From Qipengyuania seohaensis (GTDB lineage Bacteria; Pseudomonadota; Alphaproteobacteria; Sphingomonadales; Sphingomonadaceae): 64,000 bases of DNA. Below are positions 27,246 to 36,724 of this stretch, in pieces (within the stretch, counting starts at the first letter, position 1; every line of letters starts with the position of its first letter). The notes under the pieces are model-generated. The model was not told where the DNA came from and searched no databases. It saw nothing but the letters and a program-made list of their open reading frames with translations. The translations under genes were made by a program, and so were the position numbers. The stretch covers positions 248,001-312,000 of the forward strand of contig NZ_CP024920.1 in NCBI RefSeq assembly GCF_002795865.1. Reading direction: 5' to 3'.

Positions 27246-28016
27246 ATGACGCGCTTTATCGACCTGTCCATCCCGATTACCAACGACGTCGTGTCCGACC
27301 CTGACGTGATGCGCCCAAAGATCCAGTACATGACCCACGAAAGCACGTGGGAGCAGATCGCCATGTTCTTTCCCGGCCTCGCAAAAGATGACCTGCCGGA
27401 CGGTGAAGGCTGGGCAGTCGAGCTGCTGGAGCTGTCGACGCACAATGGCACGCACATGGATGCGCCCTGGCATTATCATTCGACGACACACGAAGGTGCC
27501 AGCCCCGCCCCCAGCATCGACGAGGCCCCGCTCGACCGGTTCTATCGCCCTGGCGTGAAGCTCGATTTCAGTCACATGCCGCATGGCCATGTCGTGAGCG
27601 CAGCGGAGGTGGAAGAGACGCTGGCGAAGATAGGCTACGACCTGCAGCCATTGGACATCGTGCTGGTCCAGTCAGGCGCGGTGTACGGCACGGAGAACTT
27701 CACCGACCAGGGCGTGGGCCTCGGCGCCGAAGCGACTCTATGGCTCACCGAGCGCGGTGTGGAAGTCGTCGGCACCGATGCGTGGAGCTGGGATGCTCCC
27801 TTCAGCCATACCGCGAAGCGCTGGGCCGAGACCCGCGACCCCGCGATCATCTGGGAAGGCCACAAGGCAGGCCGCATTCGCCCCTATTACCAGATCGAAA
27901 AGCTGACCAATCTCGAGAGCCTGCCCGACCATGGCTTCATGTTCAGCTGTTTTCCGGTGAAGATCGAACGCGCCAGCGCGGGCTGGATCAGGGCCGTGGC
28001 GATGGTGGAAGAATAG
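27246..28016 (+). CDS. Cyclase family protein (KynB-like fold)
   Basis: A 256-residue metal-dependent hydrolase of the cyclase family that includes arylformamidase KynB and several polyketide cyclases. The metal-binding motif is STHNGTHMDAPWHYH, followed by PLDRFYRPGVKLDF and later SFxCFP-like MFSCFPVKIERASAGW. ATG 27246 gives the expected N-terminus MTRFIDLSIPI; GTG codons just upstream are alternatives. It follows aroB after 10 bases. A role in tryptophan breakdown is possible but no kyn genes are nearby, so the substrate is left open. Confidence 0.85.
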   Translation: MTRFIDLSIPITNDVVSDPDVMRPKIQYMTHESTWEQIAMFFPGLAKDDLPDGEGWAVELLELSTHNGTHMDAPWHYHSTTHEGASPAPSIDEAPLDRFYRPGVKLDFSHMPHGHVVSAAEVEETLAKIGYDLQPLDIVLVQSGAVYGTENFTDQGVGLGAEATLWLTERGVEVVGTDAWSWDAPFSHTAKRWAETRDPAIIWEGHKAGRIRPYYQIEKLTNLESLPDHGFMFSCFPVKIERASAGWIRAVAMVEE

Positions 28017-28017
28017 C

Positions 28018-28479
28018 ATGCGCATTGCGATTGCCGACATCGCCGATCCCGGCGTGCGTGACCTTGCCGCCTACCACCAGCGGGAAATGCATCGCGCCTC
28101 TCCCCCGGGCACCGACTTCGCTCTCGATGTGTCGGGACTAGAAAAGGCCGGGATTACCATCATTGGGGCCTGGGAGGAGCAGAGCCTGATCGCAATTGGC
28201 GCATTGAAGCGATTGCCTGACGGCCAGGCGGAACTGAAGTCTATGCGAACCCATCCCGACCATCTGGGAAAGGGCGCCGCGAGCGCTATCCTCGAGGCCC
28301 TCATCGCCATGGCTGCGCAGGAGGGCTTTGACCGGCTGAGTCTCGAGACGGGTACTGCGGAGGCATTTCAACCGGCTATCAAGCTGTACACGAAGCGCGG
28401 CTTCGAGCCGGGCGACGATTTCGCGCAATACGTCAACGGTCCGCACAACCAGTGCTACCATCTGGACCTGATAGCTTAG
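28018..28479 (+). CDS. GNAT-family N-acetyltransferase
   Basis: A 153-residue acetyltransferase with the acetyl-CoA-binding segment THPDHLGKGAASAILEALI (motif A, variant of Q/RxxGxG/A) and a final YTKRGFEPG strand. The fold is complete. It starts one base after the cyclase stop, closing the aroK-aroB operon. The substrate is unknown. The converging 86-residue gene begins six bases beyond its stop, so no terminator fits between them. Confidence 0.86.
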   Translation: MRIAIADIADPGVRDLAAYHQREMHRASPPGTDFALDVSGLEKAGITIIGAWEEQSLIAIGALKRLPDGQAELKSMRTHPDHLGKGAASAILEALIAMAAQEGFDRLSLETGTAEAFQPAIKLYTKRGFEPGDDFAQYVNGPHNQCYHLDLIA

Positions 28480-28485
28480 TCGGGT

Positions 28486-28746
28486 TCAGCTCGCGCGCGG
28501 CTCCAGCCGCGTGACTTTCGCGCCTGCCCCCACGGGCTGGTAATCAGCCATCATCGTATCGTGTTCGCTGAAAAGGCGTTCGATTTCGGACCTGCGCTGC
28601 AGCAGCATCTGCGCGATGCCCGGTGCAAGGCTGTCGCCCTCACCGATCTTGCCGAGAATGCTTGCGAGATCGCTGATCGTCGCGTCCTCGGGGGTCTTGT
28701 GGTAATTCCCCCTGGTATCGAAAAATCCAGTGCCCCTGTGTGCCAT
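28486..28746 (-). CDS. Hypothetical protein, 86 aa
   Basis: No family recognised. ATG 28746 (MAHRGTGFFDTRGNYHKTP) has AGGAG ten bases upstream; the longer frame upstream lacks such a site. The rest is helical with a Leu/Ile pattern (QMLLQRRSEIERLFSEHDTMM) that could form a coiled coil or dimer. There is no signal or membrane segment. It has its own upstream region of about 180 bases containing a CtrA-like half-site pair (28829-28843), noted only as a possibility. Confidence 0.65.
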   Translation of the reverse strand: MAHRGTGFFDTRGNYHKTPEDATISDLASILGKIGEGDSLAPGIAQMLLQRRSEIERLFSEHDTMMADYQPVGAGAKVTRLEPRAS

Positions 28747-28929
28747 GCGTAATACTCCTGAGTGTGTTGCGTCAGAAGCGAACCGAAGGCCGACATTATC
28801 TCCACAAGGTCGATTCGGTAAAAGACCCTTAACCACGATTTCACGCCGACCCCTGCATTTCGCAAGGATCGGCGCGATCAGGGTAATAATCGAAGCGCGG
28901 TGCTTTAGTAAAAAGCGCGCCGGTCTTTT

Positions 28930-30996
28930 CTATTCGAGTTCGAGGATGACTTCGTCCACCGCGAGGCTATCGCCTTCGCCGGCATTGATCTTGCCCACGA
29001 CAGCCTGTTTTTCGGCGCGCAGGATGTTCTCCATCTTCATCGCCTCCACCGTGGCGAGCGGCTGGCCGGGCTGGACTTCCTCGCCCTCTGCCACGTGCAG
29101 TTTCACCAGCAAGCCCGGCATCGGGCAGATGAGCATCTTGGAAAGATCCGGCGGCTCCTTCTCGATCATGTGCCCAGCTAGGTTCGCGATGCGCGTCTGG
29201 AGGATACGCAGGTGATGCGTCGCGCCGCGCGTCGTGATGGCATAGCCGGTGCGCGACGAGGCCAGCTGGAACGTATAGGTTTCGAGCGGCACGGCATCTT
29301 CGTCGGCATCGTTGTCGAACAGGGCCACGTCGATCATGCGCTGACCCGGCGTGTACTGCATCTCGATCGTGACCTGCTCCCCGTCGACCGTCAGCGCGTT
29401 CTCTTCGAGACGCACTTCGTGGGTGGAAGAGCCTTCCTCACGCTCCCCGATCCGGATGGTCCAGTCCCCCGGCGCGTATTCGTCGCCGTTCAATTGCTGG
29501 TCGATGCGCCGGGCACGGTCGGCATCGGCTGTCGCGATGACGCCGCCCACTGCAGTCAGAACGCGCTTGAGTTCGTCGGATGCGGGAGCGCCTTCGAAGC
29601 CCTCGGGATATTCCTCCGCGATGAAGCCGGTGGTCAATTCGCCCGAACGAAAGCGCGGGTGCTGCATGATGGCGCTGAGGAAATCGATATTGTGCCCCAG
29701 CCCCTCGATCCGGAACGCGTCGAGCGCCGCGATCTGGAGGTCGGCAGCCTCGTCGCGGGTCTCGCCCCAAGTGACGAGCTTGGCGATCATAGGATCGTAG
29801 AACATCGACACTTCGCCGCCTTCGAACACGCCATCGTCGACGCGGATGCCGTCAATGCCGCGGCGCCCGTTCTCGGCCCCATCGTCCGCCCACGGTTCGA
29901 CCGGCGCCTGGTAATGAACGAGGCGTCCGGTGGACGGGAGGAAGCCGCGATAGGGATCTTCCGCATAGACGCGATTCTCGATCGCCCAGCCGTCGATCTT
30001 TACATCGTCCTGCGTAATCTCGAGCTTCTCGCCGGCGGCGACGCGTATCATTTGCTCTACGAGGTCTACACCGGTGATCGCCTCCGTTACAGGATGCTCG
30101 ACCTGCAGGCGGGTATTCATTTCAAGGAAGTAGAAGCTCTCCCCCGTCGGATCGGCGCCGGAAACGATCAGTTCGACCGTGCCTGCGCTGTGATAATCAA
30201 CTGCTCGCGCCAGCGCGACGCACTGCTCGCCCATGGCCTTGCGCATCTTGGGTGTGACGAAGGGCGACGGTGCTTCTTCGACGACCTTCTGGTGGCGCCG
30301 CTGGATCGAGCATTCGCGCTCGTTGAGATAGATGATGTTGCCGTGCTTATCGCCCAAGATCTGGATTTCGATATGGCGCGGGTTCTCGATGAATTTCTCG
30401 ATGAAGACGCGGTCGTCGCCGAAGGAGTTGAGACCTTCTCGCTTGGTCGCCTCGAAACCTTCGCGCACATCTTTTTCTGACCAGGCGAGGCGCATTCCCT
30501 TGCCCCCGCCCCCAGCGCTGGCCTTCATCATCACCGGATAGCCGATGTCGCTGCTGATCTCGACGGCATGCTCCGTATCGCGGATTTCGCCGACGAAGCC
30601 GGGGACCACATTGACCCCCGCCTCGCGTGCCAGTTTCTTGGATTCGATCTTGTCGCCCATCGCCGCGATCGCGCCAACCGGAGGGCCGATGAAGGCGATG
30701 CCATTCTCTGCCAGAGCTTCGGCGAAGCTGGTGCGCTCGGACAGGAAGCCGTAACCCGGATGCACTGCCTCGGCGCCGGTCTGCTTGCAGGCGGCGATGA
30801 TCTTGTCGGCGATCAGGTAGCTTTCCGCAGCAGGGGCCGGGCCGATGTGCACGGCCTCGTCCGCCATGCGTACGAAAGGCGCACGTGCGTCGGCATCGGA
30901 ATAGACCGCGACGGTGGCGATACCCATGCGCTTGGCGGTCTTGATGACGCGGCAGGCAATTTCACCGCGATTGGCAATCAGGATCTTGGAAAACAA
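28930..30996 (-). CDS. pccA: Propionyl-CoA carboxylase biotin-containing subunit alpha
   Basis: The product carries biotin carboxylase and biotin carrier parts of an acyl-CoA carboxylase. ATP-grasp motifs are present: ILIANRGEIACRV at the N-terminus, the glycine loop SAGGGGKGMRL and NTRLQVEHPVTE. The C-terminal biotinylation site is EAMKMEN. At 688 residues it has the length of PccA or MccA. With pccB, mce and the mutase in the window, propionyl-CoA is the most likely substrate: it makes (S)-methylmalonyl-CoA. The start is TTG at 30996 with GGAGG five bases before it. It is separated from pccB by about 8 kb. Confidence 0.92.
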   Translation of the reverse strand: MFSKILIANRGEIACRVIKTAKRMGIATVAVYSDADARAPFVRMADEAVHIGPAPAAESYLIADKIIAACKQTGAEAVHPGYGFLSERTSFAEALAENGIAFIGPPVGAIAAMGDKIESKKLAREAGVNVVPGFVGEIRDTEHAVEISSDIGYPVMMKASAGGGGKGMRLAWSEKDVREGFEATKREGLNSFGDDRVFIEKFIENPRHIEIQILGDKHGNIIYLNERECSIQRRHQKVVEEAPSPFVTPKMRKAMGEQCVALARAVDYHSAGTVELIVSGADPTGESFYFLEMNTRLQVEHPVTEAITGVDLVEQMIRVAAGEKLEITQDDVKIDGWAIENRVYAEDPYRGFLPSTGRLVHYQAPVEPWADDGAENGRRGIDGIRVDDGVFEGGEVSMFYDPMIAKLVTWGETRDEAADLQIAALDAFRIEGLGHNIDFLSAIMQHPRFRSGELTTGFIAEEYPEGFEGAPASDELKRVLTAVGGVIATADADRARRIDQQLNGDEYAPGDWTIRIGEREEGSSTHEVRLEENALTVDGEQVTIEMQYTPGQRMIDVALFDNDADEDAVPLETYTFQLASSRTGYAITTRGATHHLRILQTRIANLAGHMIEKEPPDLSKMLICPMPGLLVKLHVAEGEEVQPGQPLATVEAMKMENILRAEKQAVVGKINAGEGDSLAVDEVILELE

Positions 30997-31070
30997 ACGG
31001 GCCTCCGATGCAGGCGAACTAGCTTGCGCAGTCCATGCCGCAGCGGAGGCCCCGTATCAAGGCAAGTGCC

Positions 31071-31502
31071 TCAATCCCGGTCGATATGACCGATCTGGCG
31101 GTCTTCGCGCAGGATCAGGGACTGGAATTCGTCCCACAATGCCTCGGCCTTGTCCTCGCCGCCGGCCTGGCGTGCGAATTCGGCCTGCCACTTCTTGCCT
31201 TCGGGATTTTCGGCCCATCCCATCTGGGCGATCCCTCCACGCATCGGCATGGCGACGATGCTATCGTACTCGCCGGTTTGCATGTGGAAATCGACTACGT
31301 CGTTATTTCCCAGCGCCGCATCGACCTTTTCGAACATTTCGATGATCTCGTGGGCGCGTTCGCCCTTGCCGGGCTTCCACTTGATCATGCTGACACGATA
31401 CCAGTCGACCTTGGCAAGTTCGGGCGAGTGGTTGTCCGCGAAAGCAGGTCCTGCCGGAATGGCAAGCCCAATGGCGGCGGCGGTCAAGATAAGCTTCTTC
31501 AT
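31071..31502 (-). CDS. Secreted hypothetical protein, 143 aa
   Basis: The N-terminus MKKLILTAAAIGLAIPAGP ends in a cleavage site after AFA, so the mature protein of about 120 residues is periplasmic. The mature part looks like a small alpha/beta dimeric barrel: VDWYRVSMIKWKPGKGERA and FEKVDAAL suggest a ferredoxin-like fold. No catalytic motif is recognised. It is transcribed toward pccA, with about 75 bases between. Function unknown. Confidence 0.65.
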   Translation of the reverse strand: MKKLILTAAAIGLAIPAGPAFADNHSPELAKVDWYRVSMIKWKPGKGERAHEIIEMFEKVDAALGNNDVVDFHMQTGEYDSIVAMPMRGGIAQMGWAENPEGKKWQAEFARQAGGEDKAEALWDEFQSLILREDRQIGHIDRD

Positions 31503-31649
31503 GCAGTCTTCCCCCTAATCAGGATTACGACCCTAAGAAGCGATCCGTTATTTTGATGCTGTTGTCCCCCAGCTGCGCGGATTAGCCACCGATTTCCCGC
31601 AGGAGTCAAGCAGATGGGGTAAGACCTTGTTTCGTGGGCTTTGTTGCGT

Positions 31650-32429
31650 TCAAGCCTGGACGAAATCGATCAACGAACGGGCATAATGCTGCGCTCCGCG
31701 CCGCTCGCCCTCGCCTTCGAGAAGCCCCTGCATGGCCACCGCGAGGCGCTGCTGATTGTCAGCCGAAAGCTCTCCCAGCGGCGCAACGTAGATCCCGATG
31801 GTGAAGAGGATGGCGCCCGTTTCCGGAAGGCGTCGCAAGGTCTGGCGTTCGGAGCGAACGAAGAGTGTTTCGCCGGCGTTTTGCGATGTAACGTGAGCGA
31901 ACGCCTGCTCGGGCGCCTCGGCCACCCAACGCTTGTCGGCCTTGGCTGCGATGAACCAGTTGCAGCGCCCGTAGATCGCGCCCGGCTTCAGCTTGGCCAT
32001 GAAATGGTCGACGCCGCTCGCAAGCTGTTCCTCGTATCCCTGGATCGGCGCATGGAGCGCACGCAAGGGAAGGCCCATCTTGTCGGCCGGCGTCCAGTCG
32101 GATGGCCACGCGACCGCAGCGCCGACAAGGCGATACTGCTCGTCGCCCTGACGGAGGGTCAGGAGGCACATATCCTCGTGATGTGCGCAGGCGACTTCGG
32201 GCAATCCGCCCGAAACGCCGAGCATGGCGGCGAGTTCCGCCCCCGGTGCCTCTCCTTCGGGAGAAATCTGGATGCCTTCAGGGTAGGCCGCAAAACCCGC
32301 CTCGCGCGCAGAGAGGTCGGGATTGGGCTGGAGCCATTCGCTCTCGTCCAGCTTGGCGAGTCCCATTTTGAGGACACCACCACCCCGCGCCTTTGGCAGG
32401 AGTTGGTCGACGGAGAAGCCGAGGGTCAT
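31650..32429 (-). CDS. DUF3445 protein (heme-dependent N-demethylase-like)
   Basis: A 259-residue protein with the characteristic DUF3445 stretch FVRSERQTLRRLPETGAILF and the earlier segment GRCNWFIAAKADKRW. Members of this family are related to the heme-binding subunit of oxidative N-demethylase from dimethylamine-using bacteria, so a heme oxidase role is a reasonable but unproven inference. No signal peptide or membrane segment is seen. The other subunits of such an enzyme are not nearby. It follows a low-GC hypothetical gene. Confidence 0.78.
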   Translation of the reverse strand: MTLGFSVDQLLPKARGGGVLKMGLAKLDESEWLQPNPDLSAREAGFAAYPEGIQISPEGEAPGAELAAMLGVSGGLPEVACAHHEDMCLLTLRQGDEQYRLVGAAVAWPSDWTPADKMGLPLRALHAPIQGYEEQLASGVDHFMAKLKPGAIYGRCNWFIAAKADKRWVAEAPEQAFAHVTSQNAGETLFVRSERQTLRRLPETGAILFTIGIYVAPLGELSADNQQRLAVAMQGLLEGEGERRGAQHYARSLIDFVQA

Positions 32430-32450
32430 TCGCGTCCGGTCCTGTGCGCC

Positions 32451-33053
32451 CTAATTCGCAGCGAGCCATTCTCTACGTCGTTCCAGTCCCGATGTGGTCC
32501 AATCCTCGAACGAAAAGGTTAGTTCATGCGTCGGGTCATTCCAGATTCCGGACGTCACTCGCCGCTTGGTTTCGCCGTCAGGGGAATCCCATTCCAGCAT
32601 GAAGCCTCTTTCTACCTCGGAAATCTTCGCATCGGTCAGCGCCCCTAGTCGAACGAGAAGAAGCGCATTCACTTCGTCTCGTGTCACCTTTTGGGTGCTA
32701 CCGGTGGACACTGTGCACTGCGACATGGGAAAGGGAATGGGACCCCTGCCCTGCGGAATTTCTAGTTCGAGCCCGACATAGGTGCTTTCGGATTCCCAGC
32801 GAGCGCTGGTCCACTTCGGAGGGTCAAATCCCTCCTCCATATAAGCGAGGTCTGACGACGAGATTGCCGACCTCATTGCCGTTAAATCCCATTCGGGTTT
32901 TACGCAGATCTCGATGAACTCGGCGACAGCCTGTTCAATCGCCATTGCCTGGAGCTGGATGCCTTGGGGCTCAGCAAGTTCGTGACCGTGCGAGGCCACA
33001 CTGCTCGACGACAAGAGCACTGCTGCGATTGCCGACAGGGGCGTCCAGTTCAT
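32451..33053 (-). CDS. Hypothetical exported protein, 200 aa
   Basis: No family recognised. ATG 33053 has AAAGGA about eight bases upstream; an in-frame TTG two codons earlier is less likely. The N-terminus MNWTPLSAIAAVLLSSSSVA looks like a signal peptide. The mature part has two cysteines (IEICVKP, MSQCTVS) and a Trp-rich C-terminus (EDWTTSGLERRREW). Base composition is more A/T-rich than the flanking metabolic genes, which hints at a lineage-specific or acquired gene. Confidence 0.6.
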   Translation of the reverse strand: MNWTPLSAIAAVLLSSSSVASHGHELAEPQGIQLQAMAIEQAVAEFIEICVKPEWDLTAMRSAISSSDLAYMEEGFDPPKWTSARWESESTYVGLELEIPQGRGPIPFPMSQCTVSTGSTQKVTRDEVNALLLVRLGALTDAKISEVERGFMLEWDSPDGETKRRVTSGIWNDPTHELTFSFEDWTTSGLERRREWLAAN

Positions 33054-33153
33054 GGTCAATTCCTTTAGTGGTGCTTATCGGCTTCATACTGAAGCTCCTT
33101 TCAGAGCCTTTCCATTACGGGCTTTCAGGCTGGGTAGGTTTGGGTCAATCTCA

Positions 33154-33399
33154 TCAACTTCGGAGCGCTTGTAAGACAAGCCAAGCGCAGACGCTTAAGA
33201 AAACAGCCGAGGAGGCAATCCAGAACAAAGCCGAAGGATTGCCGCACCGCCCGGCAGTACTGAAAACTTCTGAGACATTCTCGCAATACGTGAGGGGGGC
33301 CGTAAGCGTGAATGCCAGATAGATGCGAATGAGCCCCGCAAAAAGGGCGCCGACCACACCCATACCTAGTAAAATCCCGACTAGTTGACCGATGGTCAT
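33154..33399 (-). CDS. Small two-helix membrane protein, 81 aa
   Basis: The frame encodes two hydrophobic helices: [20 protein letters not shown] and, near the C-terminus, [20 protein letters not shown]. The loop between has two cysteines (LTYCENV and AGRCGN) that could form a disulfide on the periplasmic side. ATG 33399 overlaps the stop of the methylmalonyl-CoA mutase gene as ATGA, which argues for real coupled translation. No family recognised. A/T content is higher than in the mutase gene. Confidence 0.6.
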   Translation of the reverse strand: MTIGQLVGILLGMGVVGALFAGLIRIYLAFTLTAPLTYCENVSEVFSTAGRCGNPSALFWIASSAVFLSVCAWLVLQALRS

Positions 33400-35552
33400 T
33401 CCACCGCCTCGTCCAGATCCTCCCCCGCAGGCGGCATGTTGTGGCCGAGCAGGCGCAACACGTCCGCCGCGCATTCGACCACATTGCTGCCCGGGCCGTA
33501 GATCCCCTGCACGCCTGCATCGCGCAGGAAGTCGTAGTCCTTCTGCGGGATCACGCCGCCGGCAATGACCTTGATGTCGCCGCGGCCTGCGTCTTTCAGC
33601 AGGCCGATGAGTTCGGGAATCAGGGTCTTGTGGCCTGCCGCGAGGCTACTGGCGCCGATGGCATCGACATTGTTTTCGAGCGCCATGTCGCGGGTTTCTT
33701 GCGGCGTCTGGAAGAGCGGACCGCTCAGCACGTCGAAGCCCATGTCGGCAAAGGCACTGGCGATCACGTTAGCGCCGCGGTCATGGCCGTCCTGCCCCAT
33801 CTTGGCGACCATCAGCCTGGGCTTGTGGCCGAGCCGCCGCTCGACCGCCTTCACGCCTTCAACCACCTGGTCATAGCGGCTGTCGTTCTCGTAAGCGGCG
33901 GCGAACACGCCGCGCACCGGTTGCGGCAGCGTATCGTATCGCCCGTACGCGTCTTCCATCGCCTGGCTGATTTCGCCCAGCGTCGCATCGTGGCGCGCCG
34001 CCTCGACCGCGAGCGCAAGGAGGTTGCCCTCACGCTGCGCAGCCCCGCGAGCCAGCGCGTCGAGCGCGGCCTTGCAGGCGAATTCGTCACGCCCTGCGCG
34101 GACCTGTTCGAGCCGCGCGATCTGGCTCTGGCGCACGGCGTGGTTGTCGATGTCGAGCGTGTCGATGTCGTCCTCGTGCTCGCGGCGATACTTGTTCACG
34201 CCGACAATCACGGTCTCGCCCCGGTCGACGCTGGCCTGCTTTGCTGCGGCCGCCTTCTCGATCTGCGCCTTGGGTTTGCCGCTGGCGACATATTCGGTCA
34301 TGCCGCCGGCCGCCTCGACCTCGTCGAGCATGGCCTTGGCCTGCTCCACCAGCGCGGCGGTGAGGCTTTCGATGTAATAGCTGCCACCTAGGGGATCGGC
34401 GACATTGGTGATGCCGGTCTCCTCCTGGATCACCAGCTGCGTATTGCGCGCGATGCGGGCGGAGAAGTCGGTCGGCAGGGCGATCGCCTCGTCCAGCGCG
34501 TTGGTGTGGAGCGACTGCGTTCCGCCCAGCACCGCCGCCATTGCCTCGATCGTGGTGCGGATGACGTTGTTGTAGGGGTCCTGCTCCTGCAACGAGACAC
34601 CCGAAGTCTGGCAGTGCGTGCGCAGCATCTTCGACTTGGGGTTCTGCGCGCCCAGATCGGTCATGACATCGTGCCACAATGCACGCGCGGCGCGCATCTT
34701 GGCGATCTCCATGAAGAAGTTCATGCCGATGCCCCAGAAGAAGGACAGGCGCGGCGCGAAGGCATCGATATCGAGGCCCGCTTCCATCGCGCGCTTGGCG
34801 TATTCCTTGCCGTCGGCAATGGTGAAGGCGAGTTCCTGCACGGCCGTCGCCCCGGCCTCGTGCATGTGATAGCCGGAAATCGAAATACTGTTGAATTTCG
34901 GCATGTTGGCCGAGGTATATGCGATGATGTCGGAGACGATCCGCATGCTCGGTTCGGGCGGGTAGATATAGGTGTTGCGGACCATGAACTCCTTGAGGAT
35001 GTCGTTCTGGATGGTCCCGGCGAGCTTGTCCTGCGAAACGCCCTGCCGCTCTGCCGCGACGATGTAGAACGCCAGCACGGGGATCACCGCGCCGTTCATC
35101 GTCATGGAAACGCTCATGGTGTCGAGCGGGATCTGGTCGAACAGGATTTCCATGTCGCGCACGGTGTCGATCGCGACCCCCGCCTTGCCGACATCGCCGA
35201 CAACGCGCGAATGGTCGCTGTCATAGCCGCGATGGGTGGCGAGGTCGAAGGCGACGCTCAGGCCCTTCTGGCCCGCCGCGAGGTTGCGGCGATAGAAGGC
35301 GTTCGATTCCTCGGCGGTCGAGAAGCCCGCATACTGGCGGATTGTCCACGGGCGGCCGGTGTACATCGAGGCATAGGGCCCGCGCGTGAACGGCGCGATG
35401 CCCGGCACGCCGGGGTCGAGATCGGCGGTGTCCTCGGACGTGTAGAGCGGCTTCACGGCGATGCCCTCGGGCGTGTGCCAGGTCAGGTCGCGGCCCTTCA
35501 CCTCCTTGTCGGCAAGGGGCTTCCAGTCGTCGTATGTCGGTTTGTCGGTCAT
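33396..35552 (-). CDS. scpA: Methylmalonyl-CoA mutase
   Basis: The adenosylcobalamin-dependent mutase interconverts (R)-methylmalonyl-CoA and succinyl-CoA, the last step of propionate entry to the TCA cycle. The single 718-residue chain has the catalytic barrel with [20 protein letters not shown] and [12 protein letters not shown], and a C-terminal cobalamin domain with [21 protein letters not shown] 35552 ([10 protein letters not shown]) is chosen over an upstream frame that runs into the GST gene. Epimerase and carboxylase genes are nearby. A MeaB-like chaperone is not in the window. Confidence 0.96.
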   Translation of the reverse strand: MTDKPTYDDWKPLADKEVKGRDLTWHTPEGIAVKPLYTSEDTADLDPGVPGIAPFTRGPYASMYTGRPWTIRQYAGFSTAEESNAFYRRNLAAGQKGLSVAFDLATHRGYDSDHSRVVGDVGKAGVAIDTVRDMEILFDQIPLDTMSVSMTMNGAVIPVLAFYIVAAERQGVSQDKLAGTIQNDILKEFMVRNTYIYPPEPSMRIVSDIIAYTSANMPKFNSISISGYHMHEAGATAVQELAFTIADGKEYAKRAMEAGLDIDAFAPRLSFFWGIGMNFFMEIAKMRAARALWHDVMTDLGAQNPKSKMLRTHCQTSGVSLQEQDPYNNVIRTTIEAMAAVLGGTQSLHTNALDEAIALPTDFSARIARNTQLVIQEETGITNVADPLGGSYYIESLTAALVEQAKAMLDEVEAAGGMTEYVASGKPKAQIEKAAAAKQASVDRGETVIVGVNKYRREHEDDIDTLDIDNHAVRQSQIARLEQVRAGRDEFACKAALDALARGAAQREGNLLALAVEAARHDATLGEISQAMEDAYGRYDTLPQPVRGVFAAAYENDSRYDQVVEGVKAVERRLGHKPRLMVAKMGQDGHDRGANVIASAFADMGFDVLSGPLFQTPQETRDMALENNVDAIGASSLAAGHKTLIPELIGLLKDAGRGDIKVIAGGVIPQKDYDFLRDAGVQGIYGPGSNVVECAADVLRLLGHNMPPAGEDLDEAVE

Positions 35553-35560
35553 TTTCGCAC

Positions 35561-36172
35561 TCAGGCTTTTGCACTCGGGCGGGCCGACACGCGTTCGTGC
35601 CAGCCGCGCAGGTTTTCGCAATCCTCGGGCATACCGCAGCCGACGAACTCGGCGAAATCAGCTGTCGTCATCAGGAGGATATCGGCTGCGGTATAAGCAG
35701 ATCCGGCGAGGAAGTCGCGGTTTGCCAGCGACTGGTCGAAGAAGCGGAAAGCATCGGCGACGCGCGGACGGTTTGCCTCGCCCCACTCGGCATTGCGACC
35801 TGGGAGCGCGGCGGTGAACGGGTGAGTGTGGACCCATACCGCCGCAACCGCAGGCATGAGGATCATCTCGACGCGTCGGCTCCACATCTCGATCTCGGCA
35901 ACTGCGAGCGGCGTTGTACCGAAGAGCGGCGGTTCGGGATGCAAAGCCTCGAGATAACGCATGATCGCCACGCTTTCGGCAATCACGGTGCCGTCATCCA
36001 GCTCGAGGATCGGGGTCTGCCCGCGCGGGTTCTTGGCGACGTAATCGGGCGCCTTCTGTTCGCGCTTGGGGATCGAGACTTCCTGCATCGGAAGCTCGAT
36101 GCCCTTCTCCGCCGCAAAGATGCGCACGCGGCGCGGATTGGGCGCCGGGTTCGGGCTGTCGTAGAATAGCAT
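35561..36172 (-). CDS. Glutathione S-transferase family protein
   Basis: A 203-residue GST: N-terminal thioredoxin-like domain with [19 protein letters not shown], the cis-Pro/binding segment [11 protein letters not shown] and [12 protein letters not shown], then a C-terminal helical domain with [12 protein letters not shown] as the N-capping box. A serine or tyrosine in the first ten residues could activate glutathione. It lies between the mutase and the epimerase genes, eight bases before the mutase start, so it probably rides on the same transcript. The substrate is not evident. Confidence 0.88.
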   Translation of the reverse strand: MLFYDSPNPAPNPRRVRIFAAEKGIELPMQEVSIPKREQKAPDYVAKNPRGQTPILELDDGTVIAESVAIMRYLEALHPEPPLFGTTPLAVAEIEMWSRRVEMILMPAVAAVWVHTHPFTAALPGRNAEWGEANRPRVADAFRFFDQSLANRDFLAGSAYTAADILLMTTADFAEFVGCGMPEDCENLRGWHERVSARPSAKA

Positions 36173-36195
36173 TGCGGTCCTCTCTCCCGCGCCGG

Positions 36196-36645
36196 TCAGT
36201 TCGACCAGTGCGCGTTATCTTTCGGCGTTTCCATGATTTCGGTCAGCTGGCCCATCATGTCCTTGGGGTGGAGGAAGAAGATCGGCGTGCCGTGTGCGCC
36301 GAGGCGCGTGGGGCCAAGGATGCGCTTGCCCATATCTTCGAACCACTTGCGGGCTTCCTCGATATCCTCGACCTCGTAGCAGACGTGGTGCTGCGCGCCG
36401 GAAGGGTTCTTCTCGAGGAACTTGGCGATGGGGCTGTCTTCGCCCAGCGGCTCGATCAGTTCGATCTGCGTTCCGTTGGTGCCGTTTTCGCCCGGAGTGT
36501 CGACGAAGCAGACCTTCACGCCCTGTGCTTCCAAATCGAACGGCTTGTGAAAGCGCGTCGCGCCCATGACATCGCGGTAATACCGGATCGATTCCTCGAT
36601 CGACGGCGTCGCGACACCGATGTGATTGAGACGGCCGAGCTTCAT
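36196..36645 (-). CDS. mce: Methylmalonyl-CoA epimerase
   Basis: A 149-residue glyoxalase-fold enzyme that interconverts (S)- and (R)-methylmalonyl-CoA between the carboxylase and the mutase. It shows LNHIGVATPSIEESIRYYRD, the metal-ligand histidine in GAQHHVCYEVEDIEEA and the late FFLHPKDMMGQLTE motif. Gene order mce-GST-mutase on one strand fits the pathway. Start ATG 36645 gives the usual N-terminus MKLGRLNHIG. Confidence 0.95.
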   Translation of the reverse strand: MKLGRLNHIGVATPSIEESIRYYRDVMGATRFHKPFDLEAQGVKVCFVDTPGENGTNGTQIELIEPLGEDSPIAKFLEKNPSGAQHHVCYEVEDIEEARKWFEDMGKRILGPTRLGAHGTPIFFLHPKDMMGQLTEIMETPKDNAHWSN

Positions 36646-36661
36646 GCGTCATCCTCCAGAA

Positions 36662-36697
36662 CAGAAACGGCGCGCCCCTGCAAACAGGAGCGCGCCG
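36662..36697 (-). terminator. Terminator after the S9 peptidase gene
   Basis: Read leftward, GCGGCGCGC and GCGCGCCG arms enclose an inner CCTG/CAGG stem and end in TTTCTGTT. It lies between the peptidase stop at 36725 and the mce start at 36645, so mce probably has its own promoter. Confidence 0.6.
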
Positions 36698-36724
36698 CTT
36701 CTTTGGAACGTCGGCAGGCAGCAA

